64,000 bases of DNA, taken from contig JARUHP010000005.1 in assembly GCA_030005635.1 (NCBI GenBank), forward strand, positions 152,714 to 216,713, in the 5' to 3' direction. Source of the DNA: Deltaproteobacteria bacterium IMCC39146. GTDB lineage: Bacteria > Desulfobacterota > Desulfuromonadia > Desulfuromonadales > BM103. Within the stretch, counting starts at the first letter, position 1; every line of letters begins with the position of its first letter. Below, one piece after another: positions 23,940 to 32,815 of the stretch. Made by a program: the position numbers and the translations under genes. The notes beneath the pieces were generated by a model, which worked only from the letters and a program-made list of their open reading frames with translations, did no database searches and was not told where the DNA came from.

Positions 23940-24091
23940 TCAATAATACATTTGAGGCGTTTTTGAATCTGGTTATCTAACTACCTCTTCACAAGTTTAT
24001 CCTCGATGAAGTTGACAAACCTCCGTCGTACGTTACTAGTTCAGATATGATGAGAGTGCTTTAAAACGACTACACCTGTGCGGGGGTGAAC

Positions 24092-24514
24092 ATGAAAGTA
24101 ATCAAGCGGATTCTGTTGGCCGTGGATGAATCGATTCACTCAGACCTGGTTGCCGAGAGGGCCATTGCGATGGCAGGCTCTTTTGAGGCGAAGATTTTTC
24201 TGGTGTATGTCCATCCCAAGATTCTGGAGCTTGGTCAGCCTTACTACCAGGAAGTTCTCAACAGGTATATAGAGCACGCAGAACATACGGTTGCTCATCA
24301 CAAAACGCATCTTGAGAAGAGCGGGATTGCTTTTGAAGTGTTGATCCTCGAAGGCGACCCTGCAGAGATGATCATCGAAACGGCGCGCGTTCTGAAAAGC
24401 GATCTGATCGTGATGGGATCAAGAGGTTTGTCCAACATCCTGGGCTTAACCTTGGGGAGTGTCAGCACCAAGGTGTTGCACTCAGCCAAGTGTATGGTGC
24501 TGATTGTGCCCTAG
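24092..24514 (+). CDS. Universal stress protein (UspA family)
   Basis: 140 aa from the ATG at 24092 (GTG two codons earlier also possible). Single Usp domain: IKRILLAVDESIHSDLVAERA at the start, AKIFLVYVH strand 2, and the ATP-binding end DLIVMGSRGLSNILGLTLGSVSTKVLH (Gx2Gx9G[S/T] near 112-126), so it probably binds ATP. Ends with CMVLIVP. Upstream region 23940-24091 shows no clear promoter. Flanked by REP palindromes on both sides. Confidence 0.9.
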   Translation: MKVIKRILLAVDESIHSDLVAERAIAMAGSFEAKIFLVYVHPKILELGQPYYQEVLNRYIEHAEHTVAHHKTHLEKSGIAFEVLILEGDPAEMIIETARVLKSDLIVMGSRGLSNILGLTLGSVSTKVLHSAKCMVLIVP

Positions 24515-24532
24515 GGGATACGTACAGCATCT

Positions 24533-24569
24533 GGGACACTTAAAATTAAGTGTCCCTTTTAAGTGTCCC
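24533..24569. repeat. REP-type palindrome beside RAYT 2
   Basis: GGGACACTTAAAATTAAGTGTCCC is a perfect 24-bp palindrome, followed by TTTTAAGTGTCCC, a second copy of the 3' arm. It precedes the second RAYT gene by 100 bp and is the cleanest example of the doubled 3' arm. Confidence 0.85.
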
Positions 24570-24668
24570 GCATTATGTAAATTTTTTGAGCTGGTTTGAT
24601 CTTTACCGATTTTTTGCTAGAATCCGACCATTGCTTTCTTGTTGTCATGCTATTTTATGGAGGGGAAC

Positions 24669-25304
24669 ATGCCACGCAATTCACGCGCGGTGGCTATAGG
24701 CTATCCGCATCATATCACCCAACGCGGGAACAACCGCGAACCAGTCTTTTTCGATGACCACGATCGACGAACCTATCTAGGGTTACTCAAACATTATGCG
24801 CAGGAGTATCAAACCCATATCCAAGCTTATTGCTTGATGCCCAATCACATTCATCTACTCGTCGTGCCTCAAACCACCGATGCCTTGGCACTTTGCATTG
24901 GTCGAACAAACTTGGTTTATACAAGACACGTAAACCGAAAATACTATCGATCTGGGCGTGTTTGGCAGAACCGTTTCTATTCGTGCATTGTCGATTCTGA
25001 TGCACATCTATGGTCGGTTGCCCGGTATATCGAAAACAATCCTGTCAAGGCAGCACTTGTTGCCACTGCGGTGGAGTATCATTGGTCAAGTGCTCGTTGT
25101 CATCTTGAAGGGAAGCCGGATGCTTTTTTGTCAGGTTCACGTTGGCTAAAGTCAGAAGAGCGAGAAGATTATCGTCTGTTTGTGACTGAAAACGAAGGTC
25201 GAGTGGCTGACATGATTAATCAGGCGACTCGTAGTGGCCGTCCATTTTGTAGAGCAGAAACCATGATTAGTTTGGAAAAGCTCTTGGGGCGTGTTTTCCC
25301 ATAG
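24669..25304 (+). CDS. REP-associated tyrosine transposase (RAYT), copy 2
   Basis: 211 aa from the ATG at 24669 (GGAGGGG upstream). PRNSRAVAIGYPHHITQRGN start, HUH motif AYCLMPNHIHLLVVP near 60, catalytic Tyr in WSVARYIENNPVKAALV near 117, and WSSARCHL after it. Complete. Associated with the GGGACACTT...AAGTGTCCC palindromes: one lies upstream (24533) and a worn one downstream (25368-25397). It is the natural candidate for dispersing that larger family in this genome. Confidence 0.9.
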   Translation: MPRNSRAVAIGYPHHITQRGNNREPVFFDDHDRRTYLGLLKHYAQEYQTHIQAYCLMPNHIHLLVVPQTTDALALCIGRTNLVYTRHVNRKYYRSGRVWQNRFYSCIVDSDAHLWSVARYIENNPVKAALVATAVEYHWSSARCHLEGKPDAFLSGSRWLKSEEREDYRLFVTENEGRVADMINQATRSGRPFCRAETMISLEKLLGRVFP

Positions 25305-25411
25305 CATCGTGTACAGGGATAGACCCAGACAAAGATGGACGGGTTTGTGAAATTGAAAATTGGCGTCGGATGCACTCACAAAAGAGTGTCTTTTCCGAGT
25401 AACAGCAATCA

Positions 25412-27343
25412 ATGGGAATGGTTATGTCGTCATTAAAAGAACAAATGCAGCAGTCTTTTGGTTTTAGCTCTTTTCGCGAAGGACAAGAAGAAGTCATCAC
25501 CAAGCTGTTGGAAGGAAAGTCGGTTCTGGCGGTTTTCCCGACCGGTGCCGGTAAAAGCCTTTGCTATCAATTGCCCGCGATTTTGCTTGATGGCTTAACT
25601 TTGGTGATTTCTCCGCTCATCGCTCTGATGAAAGATCAGTTGGATTTTCTCATAAGCAAGGGCGCTCCAGCAGCGCGGTTGGATTCCACCTTGACGCGTG
25701 AAGAAAACCAGAAAATCTTTGACGAGCTTTATGCCGGAAAGTTGAAATTGTTATATATCTCACCGGAGCGTTTGGGCAACGAGCGATTCCTCAAGGCCAT
25801 CGCCAGACAAAAGATTTCCCTGCTGGCGATTGATGAGGCGCACTGCATCAGCGAATGGGGGCATAACTTTCGCCCCGATTATCTGAAGATTGCCCAACTG
25901 GCAAAACAGCTCAAGGTCGAACGTACCTTAGCGCTCACCGCAACAGCAACTCCCGAGGTTGCGACAGATGTGCGCAAAGCTTTTGGCATTGCCACAACAG
26001 ATTATGTTCATACCGGCTTTTATCGTCCCAACCTGCAATTAAGCGTTTTGCCGGTTGGCGATGACGATCGTAGCAAGATGCTACTGTCGCGCATTAAAAA
26101 GCGTGCGCCCGGTTCGACGATCGTCTATGTCACCCTGCAACGCACCGCGGAGGCAGTCGCCGCCTATCTTGTAAAACATGGGCTACAAGCGACGGCCTAT
26201 CATGCTGGTTTGAAAAATGAAGATCGTGCGGCGATCCAGGATGCTTTCATGATGTCACGGGATACCATTATCGTGGCCACGATTGCATTTGGTATGGGCG
26301 TGGATAAAGCGGATATCCGTTATGTTTACCATTACAACCTACCCAAAGGTCTTGAGAGTTACTCGCAGGAGATCGGACGGGCTGGCAGGGATGGTGAATC
26401 CTCTGTCTGCGAAATGCTGGCTTCCGCAGATGACGCCATCACTTTGGAGAACTTCAGCTACGGTGATACTCCCGAAGCAGAAACCATTGCTGCTTTTACC
26501 CGTTACGTGTTTGCCGCTGAAGAAACCTTCGATGTCTCTGAAATTCAACTTTCAAACCAGTTTGATGTGAGGCCATTGGTGGTCAAAACGCTTTTAACCT
26601 ATCTGGAACTGGACGGGTACCTGGCCTCAACCGGTCCCTTTTACGCGGAATACAAGTTTCAATGCCTGAAACCTTCTGCCGAGATCATGGGCCGATTCAG
26701 CGGTGAACGAGCCGAGTTTCTGCAAGCCATTTTTGCACAGGCTCGCAAAGGAACGATTTGGTCTACCCTCGACACCGTGGAAGCCAGTATGGCCATGGGC
26801 CAACCTCGTGACCGCATTGTTACTGCTTTGAGTTACCTGGAAGAGCAGGGTGACCTGCTTGTGGCTGTGGCGGGTGTGCGACAGGGCTACCGTCGCTTAA
26901 AGAAGCCCGACAACCTTGAGTCACTGGTCGTCTCGCTTAACGAGAGGTTCCAGAAAAGAGAAGCAAACGACATCAGCAGAATCCGACAGGTGCTCAGCTT
27001 TGCGCAACACGGCGGCTGCCTGACGCAATATTTGCTGGCCTACTTTGGCGAACAACTCGAGCCCTGTGGTCACTGCTGCGGCTGTCTTGGGGGAAAACCA
27101 GGGACCCTGAAACCTTGCAATCCTGCTTGCTTCAATGCTCAGGATAAAATATGCATTCAGTCACTGATCGCTGAAGACCATGAGGCACTCGGCAGCCCGC
27201 GTCAACTTGCACGCTTTCTCTGTGGCATCACTTCTCCCGCGACTTCTCGCGCCAAACTTAGAAAGCATGGTCTGTTTGCAGTCTACGACAGCTTTCCTTT
27301 CAAGCAGGTGTTGCACTTTGTGAAGGCTCAAGTGACACGTTGA
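25412..27343 (+). CDS. recQ: ATP-dependent DNA helicase RecQ
   Basis: 643 aa. Superfamily 2 helicase: motif 0 FGFSSFREGQEEVI, Walker A FPTGAGKSLCYQLP near 45, LVISPLIALMKDQ, Walker B LAIDEAHCISEWGHNFRPDY near 142, TATATPEV, and motif VI QEIGRAGRDGESS near 320. The zinc-binding region CGHCCGCLGG...CNPAC near 545-575 is displaced C-terminal, and the last 60 residues (LGSPRQLARFLCGIT) form a helical tail; this is the longer RecQ form seen outside E. coli. Acts in recombination and fork repair. Three in-frame ATGs (25412, 25418, 25424) leave the exact start open. Confidence 0.92.
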   Translation: MGMVMSSLKEQMQQSFGFSSFREGQEEVITKLLEGKSVLAVFPTGAGKSLCYQLPAILLDGLTLVISPLIALMKDQLDFLISKGAPAARLDSTLTREENQKIFDELYAGKLKLLYISPERLGNERFLKAIARQKISLLAIDEAHCISEWGHNFRPDYLKIAQLAKQLKVERTLALTATATPEVATDVRKAFGIATTDYVHTGFYRPNLQLSVLPVGDDDRSKMLLSRIKKRAPGSTIVYVTLQRTAEAVAAYLVKHGLQATAYHAGLKNEDRAAIQDAFMMSRDTIIVATIAFGMGVDKADIRYVYHYNLPKGLESYSQEIGRAGRDGESSVCEMLASADDAITLENFSYGDTPEAETIAAFTRYVFAAEETFDVSEIQLSNQFDVRPLVVKTLLTYLELDGYLASTGPFYAEYKFQCLKPSAEIMGRFSGERAEFLQAIFAQARKGTIWSTLDTVEASMAMGQPRDRIVTALSYLEEQGDLLVAVAGVRQGYRRLKKPDNLESLVVSLNERFQKREANDISRIRQVLSFAQHGGCLTQYLLAYFGEQLEPCGHCCGCLGGKPGTLKPCNPACFNAQDKICIQSLIAEDHEALGSPRQLARFLCGITSPATSRAKLRKHGLFAVYDSFPFKQVLHFVKAQVTR

Positions 27344-27360
27344 ATTGAAACTTGGGAATC

Positions 27361-27422
27361 GGGGGACATAATACCTGTTCTAATGTTGGTTCTGGCCTCG
27401 GGGGACACTCCCGGAAGGATCC
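27361..27422. repeat. Solo RAYT-1 repeat joined to REP palindrome
   Basis: GGGGGACATAATACCTGTTC at 27361 is a solo copy of the RAYT-1 end repeat. GGGGGACACTCCCGGAAGGATCCC of the other family follows at 27399-27422. The 270-bp gap between recQ and the next gene holds no open frame. Confidence 0.75.
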
Positions 27423-27479
27423 CTTTCGCGTCCCAGCACCCTTTCGGACATCGTCACCTTTCTATTCGCTTCTCCTGGC

Positions 27480-27510
27480 AGCCTGTCAATTGGAAGTCCG
27501 ACAGGCGGCT
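27480..27510. repeat. AGCCTGTC hairpin
   Basis: AGCCTGTC...GACAGGCGGCT with GGAAGTCC in the loop. A related hairpin is at 63077-63110 (TAGCAGCCTGT...ACAGGTTGCTA). Confidence 0.5.
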
Positions 27511-27616
27511 ATAGACGTTATCCCTATTCAAAATTCAAATAAACTAAGTATACTGTCTTGGTTGACATCTCATAGCGCAGTTCAGAGCAACACGAACCGT
27601 CAAAAAGGATAACTTT

Positions 27617-28648
27617 ATGAAGATCGCAATATTGGGCCTGGCCCAGACGGGCAAGAAAACCCTCTTCACGCTGTTGACCGGACGATCCGTACCCCCGACT
27701 GTCAAACCCGGTGAGGCCATCGAAGGGAGTGCAGAGATCAAAGACAGCCGTGTAGATGCTTTAAGAGATTTTTACAATCCTGAAAAGACCACTTATGCCG
27801 AGAACCAGTTCGTGCTCTGCCCTGATGTTACCGATAGCAGCACCTCGCGCCTCTGGATGGACCCGGCCCAGCGCTGTGATCTTCTCTGCCTGCTGATCAG
27901 ATCCTTCGACTCACCGGATGTTTTTCACCCCGCCGGATCGGTGGATGCAGAGCGTGATCGGGCCACGATCGAAACAGAGCTATTGCTGGCCGACATGCAG
28001 TTGGTGGAGACGCGACTGCAGCGCCTCGCCAAAGACAAGAAGAAAGGTCAGACGACAGAGCAAGCTCTGGAAGAAGAAGTCCTGCAACGCTTCAACACGG
28101 CCCTGGAGGAGGAACGATTTTTAAGCACTGTAGAACTTGATCCTGACGAAGAACATGCGATCAAAAGCCTTGAGCTGATCACCCGTACGCCGCTTCTTTT
28201 TGCCTACAATGTCTCCGAGGATGATATCGGCAAAGATTTCGGGCCTGGCGTCTTTACTATCTCCTGTGCGATTGAGAGCGAAATCGCGGCTATCGATGAC
28301 GAAGGGGAGCGTACTGAATTCATGGAGGCAATGGGCATCACCGAACCGAGCCTCGACCGGATCAACGCCGCTCTTTACGACGCGCTTGGCCTCATGAGCT
28401 TTTACACCTCTGGTGAAGACGAGTGCCGCGCCTGGACCATCCGCAAAGGCTCCAGCGCGCCAATGGCTGGAGGCAAAATCCACAGCGACATCGAACGAGG
28501 CTTTATCCGGGTCGAGGTTATGAAATACGACGACCTGATGGCCGCCGGTTCTGAACAGGGTGTCAAGAAGGCAGGTAAGATGCAGCTAAACGGCAAAGAC
28601 TACACGATTGAGGACGGTGATATCTGCCACTTCCTCTTCAACGTTTGA
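27617..28648 (+). CDS. YchF-like P-loop NTPase with C-terminal TGS-type domain
   Basis: 343 aa. P-loop GLAQTGKKTL near residues 7-16. FAYNVSEDDIG near 195 corresponds to the NVxE motif that gives YchF its ATP preference in place of NKxD. The middle is helical (LLLADMQLVETRLQRL), and the C-terminus FYTSGEDECRAWTIRKGSSAPMAGGKIHSDIERGFIRVEVM is the YchF TGS/DUF933 region. Canonical YchF has about 363 aa and a stricter G1 and G2; the divergence here suggests a paralogue. YchF binds ribosomes; the role of this copy is unknown. AAAAAGGA precedes the ATG. Confidence 0.85.
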   Translation: MKIAILGLAQTGKKTLFTLLTGRSVPPTVKPGEAIEGSAEIKDSRVDALRDFYNPEKTTYAENQFVLCPDVTDSSTSRLWMDPAQRCDLLCLLIRSFDSPDVFHPAGSVDAERDRATIETELLLADMQLVETRLQRLAKDKKKGQTTEQALEEEVLQRFNTALEEERFLSTVELDPDEEHAIKSLELITRTPLLFAYNVSEDDIGKDFGPGVFTISCAIESEIAAIDDEGERTEFMEAMGITEPSLDRINAALYDALGLMSFYTSGEDECRAWTIRKGSSAPMAGGKIHSDIERGFIRVEVMKYDDLMAAGSEQGVKKAGKMQLNGKDYTIEDGDICHFLFNV

Positions 28649-28908
28649 GGTCATCTGCATGGAGTTGTAGCTAGGACTTTTAGTACTAGGGGTCATCATA
28701 AAAATAAATACTAAATTCACGTTGAGACGACGAAAAAAATGACGAAGATGCCGCAGCACTGGTTGCGGCGTAGCGCCGCTCTCGGGGGACATTTCTCGAT
28801 ACGTTTCGGCAGGTTTTAGAAGAGATCAAACTCAGGTAGACGCCCACCCGGCACCATTCAATATCAAAGCTCCCTTTTAAGAGCTCTCAATCGGAGACAG
28901 ACCCCCGA
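28649..28908. other. Intergenic gap, no gene seen
   Basis: 260 bp between convergent genes. Holds a partial CGGGGGACATTTC repeat arm near 28783 and a REP-like CTCCCTTTTAAGAGCTCTC near 28868, but no open frame with a ribosome-binding site. Confidence 0.5.
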
Positions 28909-29910
28909 TCAGACATGCACCTCGCCGAAGGTCAGCTCACCTTCGTTCGTCCGGTGCCGGATCATGACGTAGAACAGCCAGCCATAGAAGATCAGCACGC
29001 CCGCCAGGACGACCTCACCCGGGATGTAGCCGATATCTGTGTTGTGCAGGAACTCATCGAGGGAGTGGATGAACTCAGCTTCGCCTGTGCGGGGTTGCAG
29101 CACCGCGGTGGTGATCTTCAGCAGCCACGCCGCAAGCAGAATCAGGAAAATCCAGATGTAGTTCCTTCCCAGGCGGCGCGCCATAGCCTTGCGTCGACCG
29201 ATCGTAAACCTTGGATTCCGCAACGTTTCTGAAAGTTCGGCTGACCAGTCGAGCCCCTCGGGAGACTTCTCCGGGGCGAAAAAATGGCTGTAGTAGTTTC
29301 GTTCCAACAGGCGTACGCGGGTCCGAAACAGGTGGAAGAAGCGATATCGTCGCGACTCGATCTGCAGAAGAAGGAAGACCATGACCATTGAGAAGATAAG
29401 AACAGCGTGGTGGGCACTGGCCGTGGCCAGGGAAATGGAGAGCATGGCAGCCACGGCCCCAATCGCCCAGTTGGTGGTGCGGTCGAGCCGATCTCGCCAG
29501 CTCATCATGCGCGCCATTTCCCCTCGGTAGTAGTGGGAGAGGGTGGTGATGTCGTCTTTCGTTCTCACTGGAAACCGGAGAGACCGACCTTGGCCCGTTT
29601 CCTCGTCAAGCCCGTTCGGCAAATCAATACTCATTGTTTTATCTGTGTCAGCCATGGTTGCTCCCTCGATGAGCCTTGTTGTTGATAAATCGGTGGTGTT
29701 GGACAGCTGCCAATGATGGGTCACTACATCATAACGTAGAATATGCTGATGTCCGTCATCGCCTAACACCTTGAAGTAGCGGTGGTCCGGCGTCAGCCAT
29801 CGATCGAGCACTTTTACGATCGCGATGCATTGTAAATCCAGGTGAAAGCGACGTGGAGTTTCCTCGCCGCGATATCCCGCGTAACATTCGACCTCTACGA
29901 CGCCCGTCAT
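28909..29910 (-). CDS. DUF2270 membrane protein fused to its partner domain (copy B)
   Basis: 333 aa from the ATG at 29910, whose context (GGGAGAAAGCCGTT) matches that of the 12820 start. Residues 1-75 are the VECYAGYRGEETPRRFH domain that is a separate gene at 12596-12820; about 20 linker residues then lead into MADTDKTM, the position of the copy-A start. The DUF2270 part has the same membrane segments and HYYRGEMARMMSWRDRLDRT core. The fusion arises because the junction lacks the 12539-12591 hairpin and its stop codon. The internal ATG retains a GGGAGCAACC site, so the short form may also be made. Function unknown. Confidence 0.82.
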   Translation of the reverse strand: MTGVVEVECYAGYRGEETPRRFHLDLQCIAIVKVLDRWLTPDHRYFKVLGDDGHQHILRYDVVTHHWQLSNTTDLSTTRLIEGATMADTDKTMSIDLPNGLDEETGQGRSLRFPVRTKDDITTLSHYYRGEMARMMSWRDRLDRTTNWAIGAVAAMLSISLATASAHHAVLIFSMVMVFLLLQIESRRYRFFHLFRTRVRLLERNYYSHFFAPEKSPEGLDWSAELSETLRNPRFTIGRRKAMARRLGRNYIWIFLILLAAWLLKITTAVLQPRTGEAEFIHSLDEFLHNTDIGYIPGEVVLAGVLIFYGWLFYVMIRHRTNEGELTFGEVHV

Positions 29911-29933
29911 AACGGCTTTCTCCCTGAATTCTT

Positions 29934-29954
29934 TGACACATAACGAATGTGTCA
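29934..29954. repeat. Small palindrome before the fused DUF2270 gene
   Basis: TGACACATAACGAATGTGTCA, a REP-like arm pair, 24 bp upstream of the gene start and within its likely leader. Confidence 0.5.
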
Positions 29955-30023
29955 GCAATCTCCAGTCACGTTGCTGTCAGGGTTTTGCCTCTGCTCGTCG
30001 CCATACTTGCGATGTTCCCGCAA

Positions 30024-31175
30024 CTATGGGAGCTGGAAACCCATTTTTTTTAAAGCCAACAAACTGCATTTATTGACATTTTGGGCTTCAACCCGGTAGT
30101 TGTGAAACTCCCTTCTGACCGGGTATTCGCCTCTGAGCCGTTCAAACGACCCGGGGTCAGCCCGGAGCCTCTGATCATCAGCAAGGATGTCGTAGGTTGC
30201 CAACACCGCTTCGGCCAGCACGCTTTCCTCGTCTTTATTGTGGCCGTCGAGTTGAATCAGTGGCCGTTCCGGCAACTCAATCGCCGTCGGTTGCCAATCA
30301 TCGATGCCGAGCTTGAAAAAACGACTGAGGGCACGGATGCACATCATCGTGCCAACGGCTTTACCGTCTCTGGAATAACCAGCGATATGGGCCGTGGCAA
30401 AGTCTGCTTTTTCAAGCAGCTCCAGGTCGATCTCAGGTTCGTTTTCCCAGCAATCGATGATCAGGCCGGAGATCGAGCCTGAGTCGAGGGCGCTTTCTAC
30501 GGCGCTGCTGTCAAAGACTTCTCCCCGGCACGAATTGATCAGCAGGGGGCTTTTCCCCAAGTCTTTTAAAAAGCTATTGTCTACCATGTGCTGGGTGGCG
30601 AACTCCCCTTCAAGCTGCAAGGGGACGTGGACGGTTATGATATCGGCTTGCTGGCGGATTCGGGCCAGGTCGGTAAAAGCGCCGCTTTCTTCCGCTCTTT
30701 GCCTGGGCGGGTCGTTCAGCAGGACCCGCATGCCAATGGCGTGGCACAAATCGGCTACTTCTCTCCCCACATGACCGACCCCGACAATGCCGATGGTGAG
30801 ATCGCGCAGTTTGACCTGATTTTTGCGCGCGTAGGCAAACAGCGCCGAGGCCAGGTACTGCTTGACACTCTCTGCGTTGCACCCGGGAGCATTGCTCCAG
30901 GTAATCCCCTGCCGTTGGCAGTAGCCGGCATCAATATGGTCAAAGCCTATGGTGGCCGAAGCGATGAATCTGACCGCAGATCCTTCAAGCAACTGAGCGT
31001 TGCAGATGGTGCGGGTCCTGGTGATCAGGGCGTTGGCATCTTTGACAATAGCCGCTGTCAGCTCATGGCCCGGCAGATAGACCACCTCCGCGAAGGGCTC
31101 GAGGGTTCCCTTTATGTAGGGGATTTTGTCATCAACGATAATGAGAATAGTGGTTTCAGGTTTGCACTCTTGCAA
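30024..31175 (-). CDS. pdxB: 4-phosphoerythronate dehydrogenase PdxB
   Basis: 383 aa, close to the E. coli length. Second step of DXP-independent pyridoxal phosphate synthesis: oxidises 4-phosphoerythronate with NAD. D-2-hydroxyacid dehydrogenase layout: substrate loop SATIGFDHIDAGYC near 93-106, Rossmann GIVGVGHVGREVA near 128-140, NSCRGEVFD with catalytic Arg near 215, Glu in DCWENEP near 243, and His in ATAHIAGYS near 260. The C-terminal PdxB-specific extension follows. The frame starts at a TTG at 31175 immediately after AGGAGGAGG; no ATG or GTG fits, so an unusual start codon is likely. Confidence 0.9.
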   Translation of the reverse strand: MQECKPETTILIIVDDKIPYIKGTLEPFAEVVYLPGHELTAAIVKDANALITRTRTICNAQLLEGSAVRFIASATIGFDHIDAGYCQRQGITWSNAPGCNAESVKQYLASALFAYARKNQVKLRDLTIGIVGVGHVGREVADLCHAIGMRVLLNDPPRQRAEESGAFTDLARIRQQADIITVHVPLQLEGEFATQHMVDNSFLKDLGKSPLLINSCRGEVFDSSAVESALDSGSISGLIIDCWENEPEIDLELLEKADFATAHIAGYSRDGKAVGTMMCIRALSRFFKLGIDDWQPTAIELPERPLIQLDGHNKDEESVLAEAVLATYDILADDQRLRADPGSFERLRGEYPVRREFHNYRVEAQNVNKCSLLALKKMGFQLP

Positions 31176-31282
31176 ACCTCCTCCTGAGTGTCAGTGGGGT
31201 CAAATCAAGCCAAACCCTTAAAACTAGCTATATTCTATGCTATTTCTGAGCTTTTTTCGCCCTCAGCATGGCAATTAGAGTC

Positions 31283-31307
31283 GGGGACACTCAATATTGA
31301 GTGTCCC
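31283..31307. repeat. Perfect REP palindrome
   Basis: GGGACACTCAAT/ATTGAGTGTCCC without a loop. It lies in the 257-bp gap between the divergent pdxB and 31433 genes, next to a GGGGTCAAATCAAGCC element head near 31196. Confidence 0.8.
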
Positions 31308-31432
31308 ATAACAGGAACAGTAGGTGAGGGTACTCTCGTTTCTCAAGCCTGTTGACATTCGCGCTCGGTGATCTAATGTTTCAGGACAACCATCAAAATT
31401 ATTGACTGTAGCCAATCGGCAAAGGAGTTGCT

Positions 31433-31906
31433 ATGCCCCTTTCCGATCTACCCATTTCTCTTCTGGTCGTCCTGTTCCTGACGGTCTTCGTTTTGATCGG
31501 GATAAATCCTGCCTTGCAGAAAATTGCCGTAAAACTCCGCAAGCTGCGGCACTCCGCCGCTCAGCGGAAAAACCCTGCTGCCACACGCCTTGAAAATTTG
31601 CATGCAGAGATATTTGCAGATCAGTATTCCTCGCAGGGATTGAATGACTTTGAAATAATTGTGATTCGACGGCTCGCCCAGGCTGGCGGCAAGGCCCTTA
31701 CGAGAAATGCGCTGAATGAGCCTCTCCTCTTTGGAACAGCCATACTCCACAAGACTCTCAAGTCCCTCCATCGCAGGAGGCTCATCCATGTCAAGATATC
31801 TACGCTGCTTGGCCAACGGTTTACCCTCTCCGAAGCAGGGTATCATTATGCAAAAGAGCAGGGCTATATTCTCAATCTCCATGAGCGTAAAGGATCGTTT
31901 GGGTAG
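31433..31906 (+). CDS. Membrane-anchored winged-helix protein, hypothetical
   Basis: 157 aa. One transmembrane helix at about 7-24 (ISLLVVLFLTVFVLIGI), a basic linker, then a soluble part from about 60: LNDFEIIVIRRLAQAGGKALTR, LLFGTAILHKTLKSLHRRRLIHV, and GQRFTLSEAGYHYAKEQGY. The helix-helix-helix-wing order with a TLSEAG wing resembles MarR/PadR-type winged helices, so it may bind DNA or a protein from the membrane. AAAGGAG precedes the ATG. No neighbour suggests a pathway. Confidence 0.65.
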   Translation: MPLSDLPISLLVVLFLTVFVLIGINPALQKIAVKLRKLRHSAAQRKNPAATRLENLHAEIFADQYSSQGLNDFEIIVIRRLAQAGGKALTRNALNEPLLFGTAILHKTLKSLHRRRLIHVKISTLLGQRFTLSEAGYHYAKEQGYILNLHERKGSFG

Positions 31907-31925
31907 AGACAGATGAACGGATTTC

Positions 31926-31948
31926 GGGGTTACACAATTTGTGTCCCC
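31926..31948. repeat. REP-type palindrome
   Basis: GGGGTTACACAATTTGTGTCCCC, an imperfect copy about 20 bp after the stop of the previous gene; a plausible transcript end. Confidence 0.65.
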
Positions 31949-32051
31949 AGTAAGTGACTTACCGATACCCTGGGGAGACCAAGGAAAAACTATTTTATCA
32001 GAGTGAATTTGATTCAAGTCGCGTTTTTATAACAGTAAAGCGGAGTGCATC

Positions 32052-32693
32052 ATGAACAACCACAGCAGCCTTTTGCCTCACCTGATCCTGCTCGTATGGC
32101 TGCTGATCTTGCCATTTCCGGTCCATGCCCAACAAACACTGAGTGACCAGGCGTTGATCGGGGCCATCCAACAGGGAGGTTACAACCTGTATTTTCGTCA
32201 TGAAGCAACCAACTGGTCGCAACAGGACGCTGTTCATCAAAAGGATGATTGGCAGAGTTGCGATGGGAGCAGGATTCGTCAGCTGTCTGAACAGGGGCGT
32301 GAACGTGCCAAAAGAACCGGGCAGGCGATGCGAAGCCTCAATATCCCTGTCAGCGAGGTTTTGGCCAGTCCTTATTGTCGAACAATGGAGACAGCTCGGC
32401 AACTGGACCTGGGTTATGTGCAGCCAAGTAACGATGTGATTAATATGCGTGTTGCCGAGTACTTCGGGGGGCGAGGGTCGGTCATTGCAACGGCCCGGGA
32501 ACTCCTTGCCCGCTGGCCGGCTTCAGGGAGTAACCGGGTTATTGTCGCCCATGGCAACGTCGCTCAGGCGGCGACTCCGGTTTATCCCGATGAAGGCGAG
32601 ATGGTTATTTTTAAGCCGCACGGCAAGGGGCAGTTTACCTTTGTCGGACGGATCACACCTGATCGGTGGATTGAGCTCAGTCAGGCGAATTGA
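32052..32693 (+). CDS. Secreted histidine phosphatase family protein
   Basis: 213 aa. Signal peptide about 1-26 (LPHLILLVWLLILPFPVHAQ) with a signal peptidase I site after AQ, so periplasmic. Residues 45-54 LYFRHEATNW hold the catalytic Arg-His, with Glu replacing the usual Gly (RHG). LASPYCRTMETA near 108 and VIVAHGNVAQA near 160 supply the remaining phosphate-pocket residues. Likely phosphatase, substrate unknown; relatives with this secreted form act on lipid-linked or sugar phosphates. GGAG upstream of the ATG. Followed by a truncated gene remnant on the other strand. Confidence 0.85.
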   Translation: MNNHSSLLPHLILLVWLLILPFPVHAQQTLSDQALIGAIQQGGYNLYFRHEATNWSQQDAVHQKDDWQSCDGSRIRQLSEQGRERAKRTGQAMRSLNIPVSEVLASPYCRTMETARQLDLGYVQPSNDVINMRVAEYFGGRGSVIATARELLARWPASGSNRVIVAHGNVAQAATPVYPDEGEMVIFKPHGKGQFTFVGRITPDRWIELSQAN

Positions 32694-32707
32694 ATGGTTT
32701 TTGGTTG

Positions 32708-32812
32708 TTATTGGAGGCTGTAACGAACGATTCGGTCGTTGCCGACATCGGACACCATAAGATAGCGGCCGTCGGGAGTGAGTTTCAAGTCATGGAGGTT
32801 ACTCAGCTGGGA
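32708..32812 (-). pseudogene. C-terminal remnant of a beta-propeller (NHL/YVTN-like) protein
   Basis: Minus-strand translation ends LHDLKLTPDGRYLMVSDVGN then DRIVRYSLQ and a stop, the typical last blade of a propeller. The frame enters from a REP-family repeat (GGGGGACATAATACC at 32816) with no start, so the 5' part was lost at the repeat. Too short to be listed as a gene. Confidence 0.7.
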
Positions 32813-32815
32813 ATC

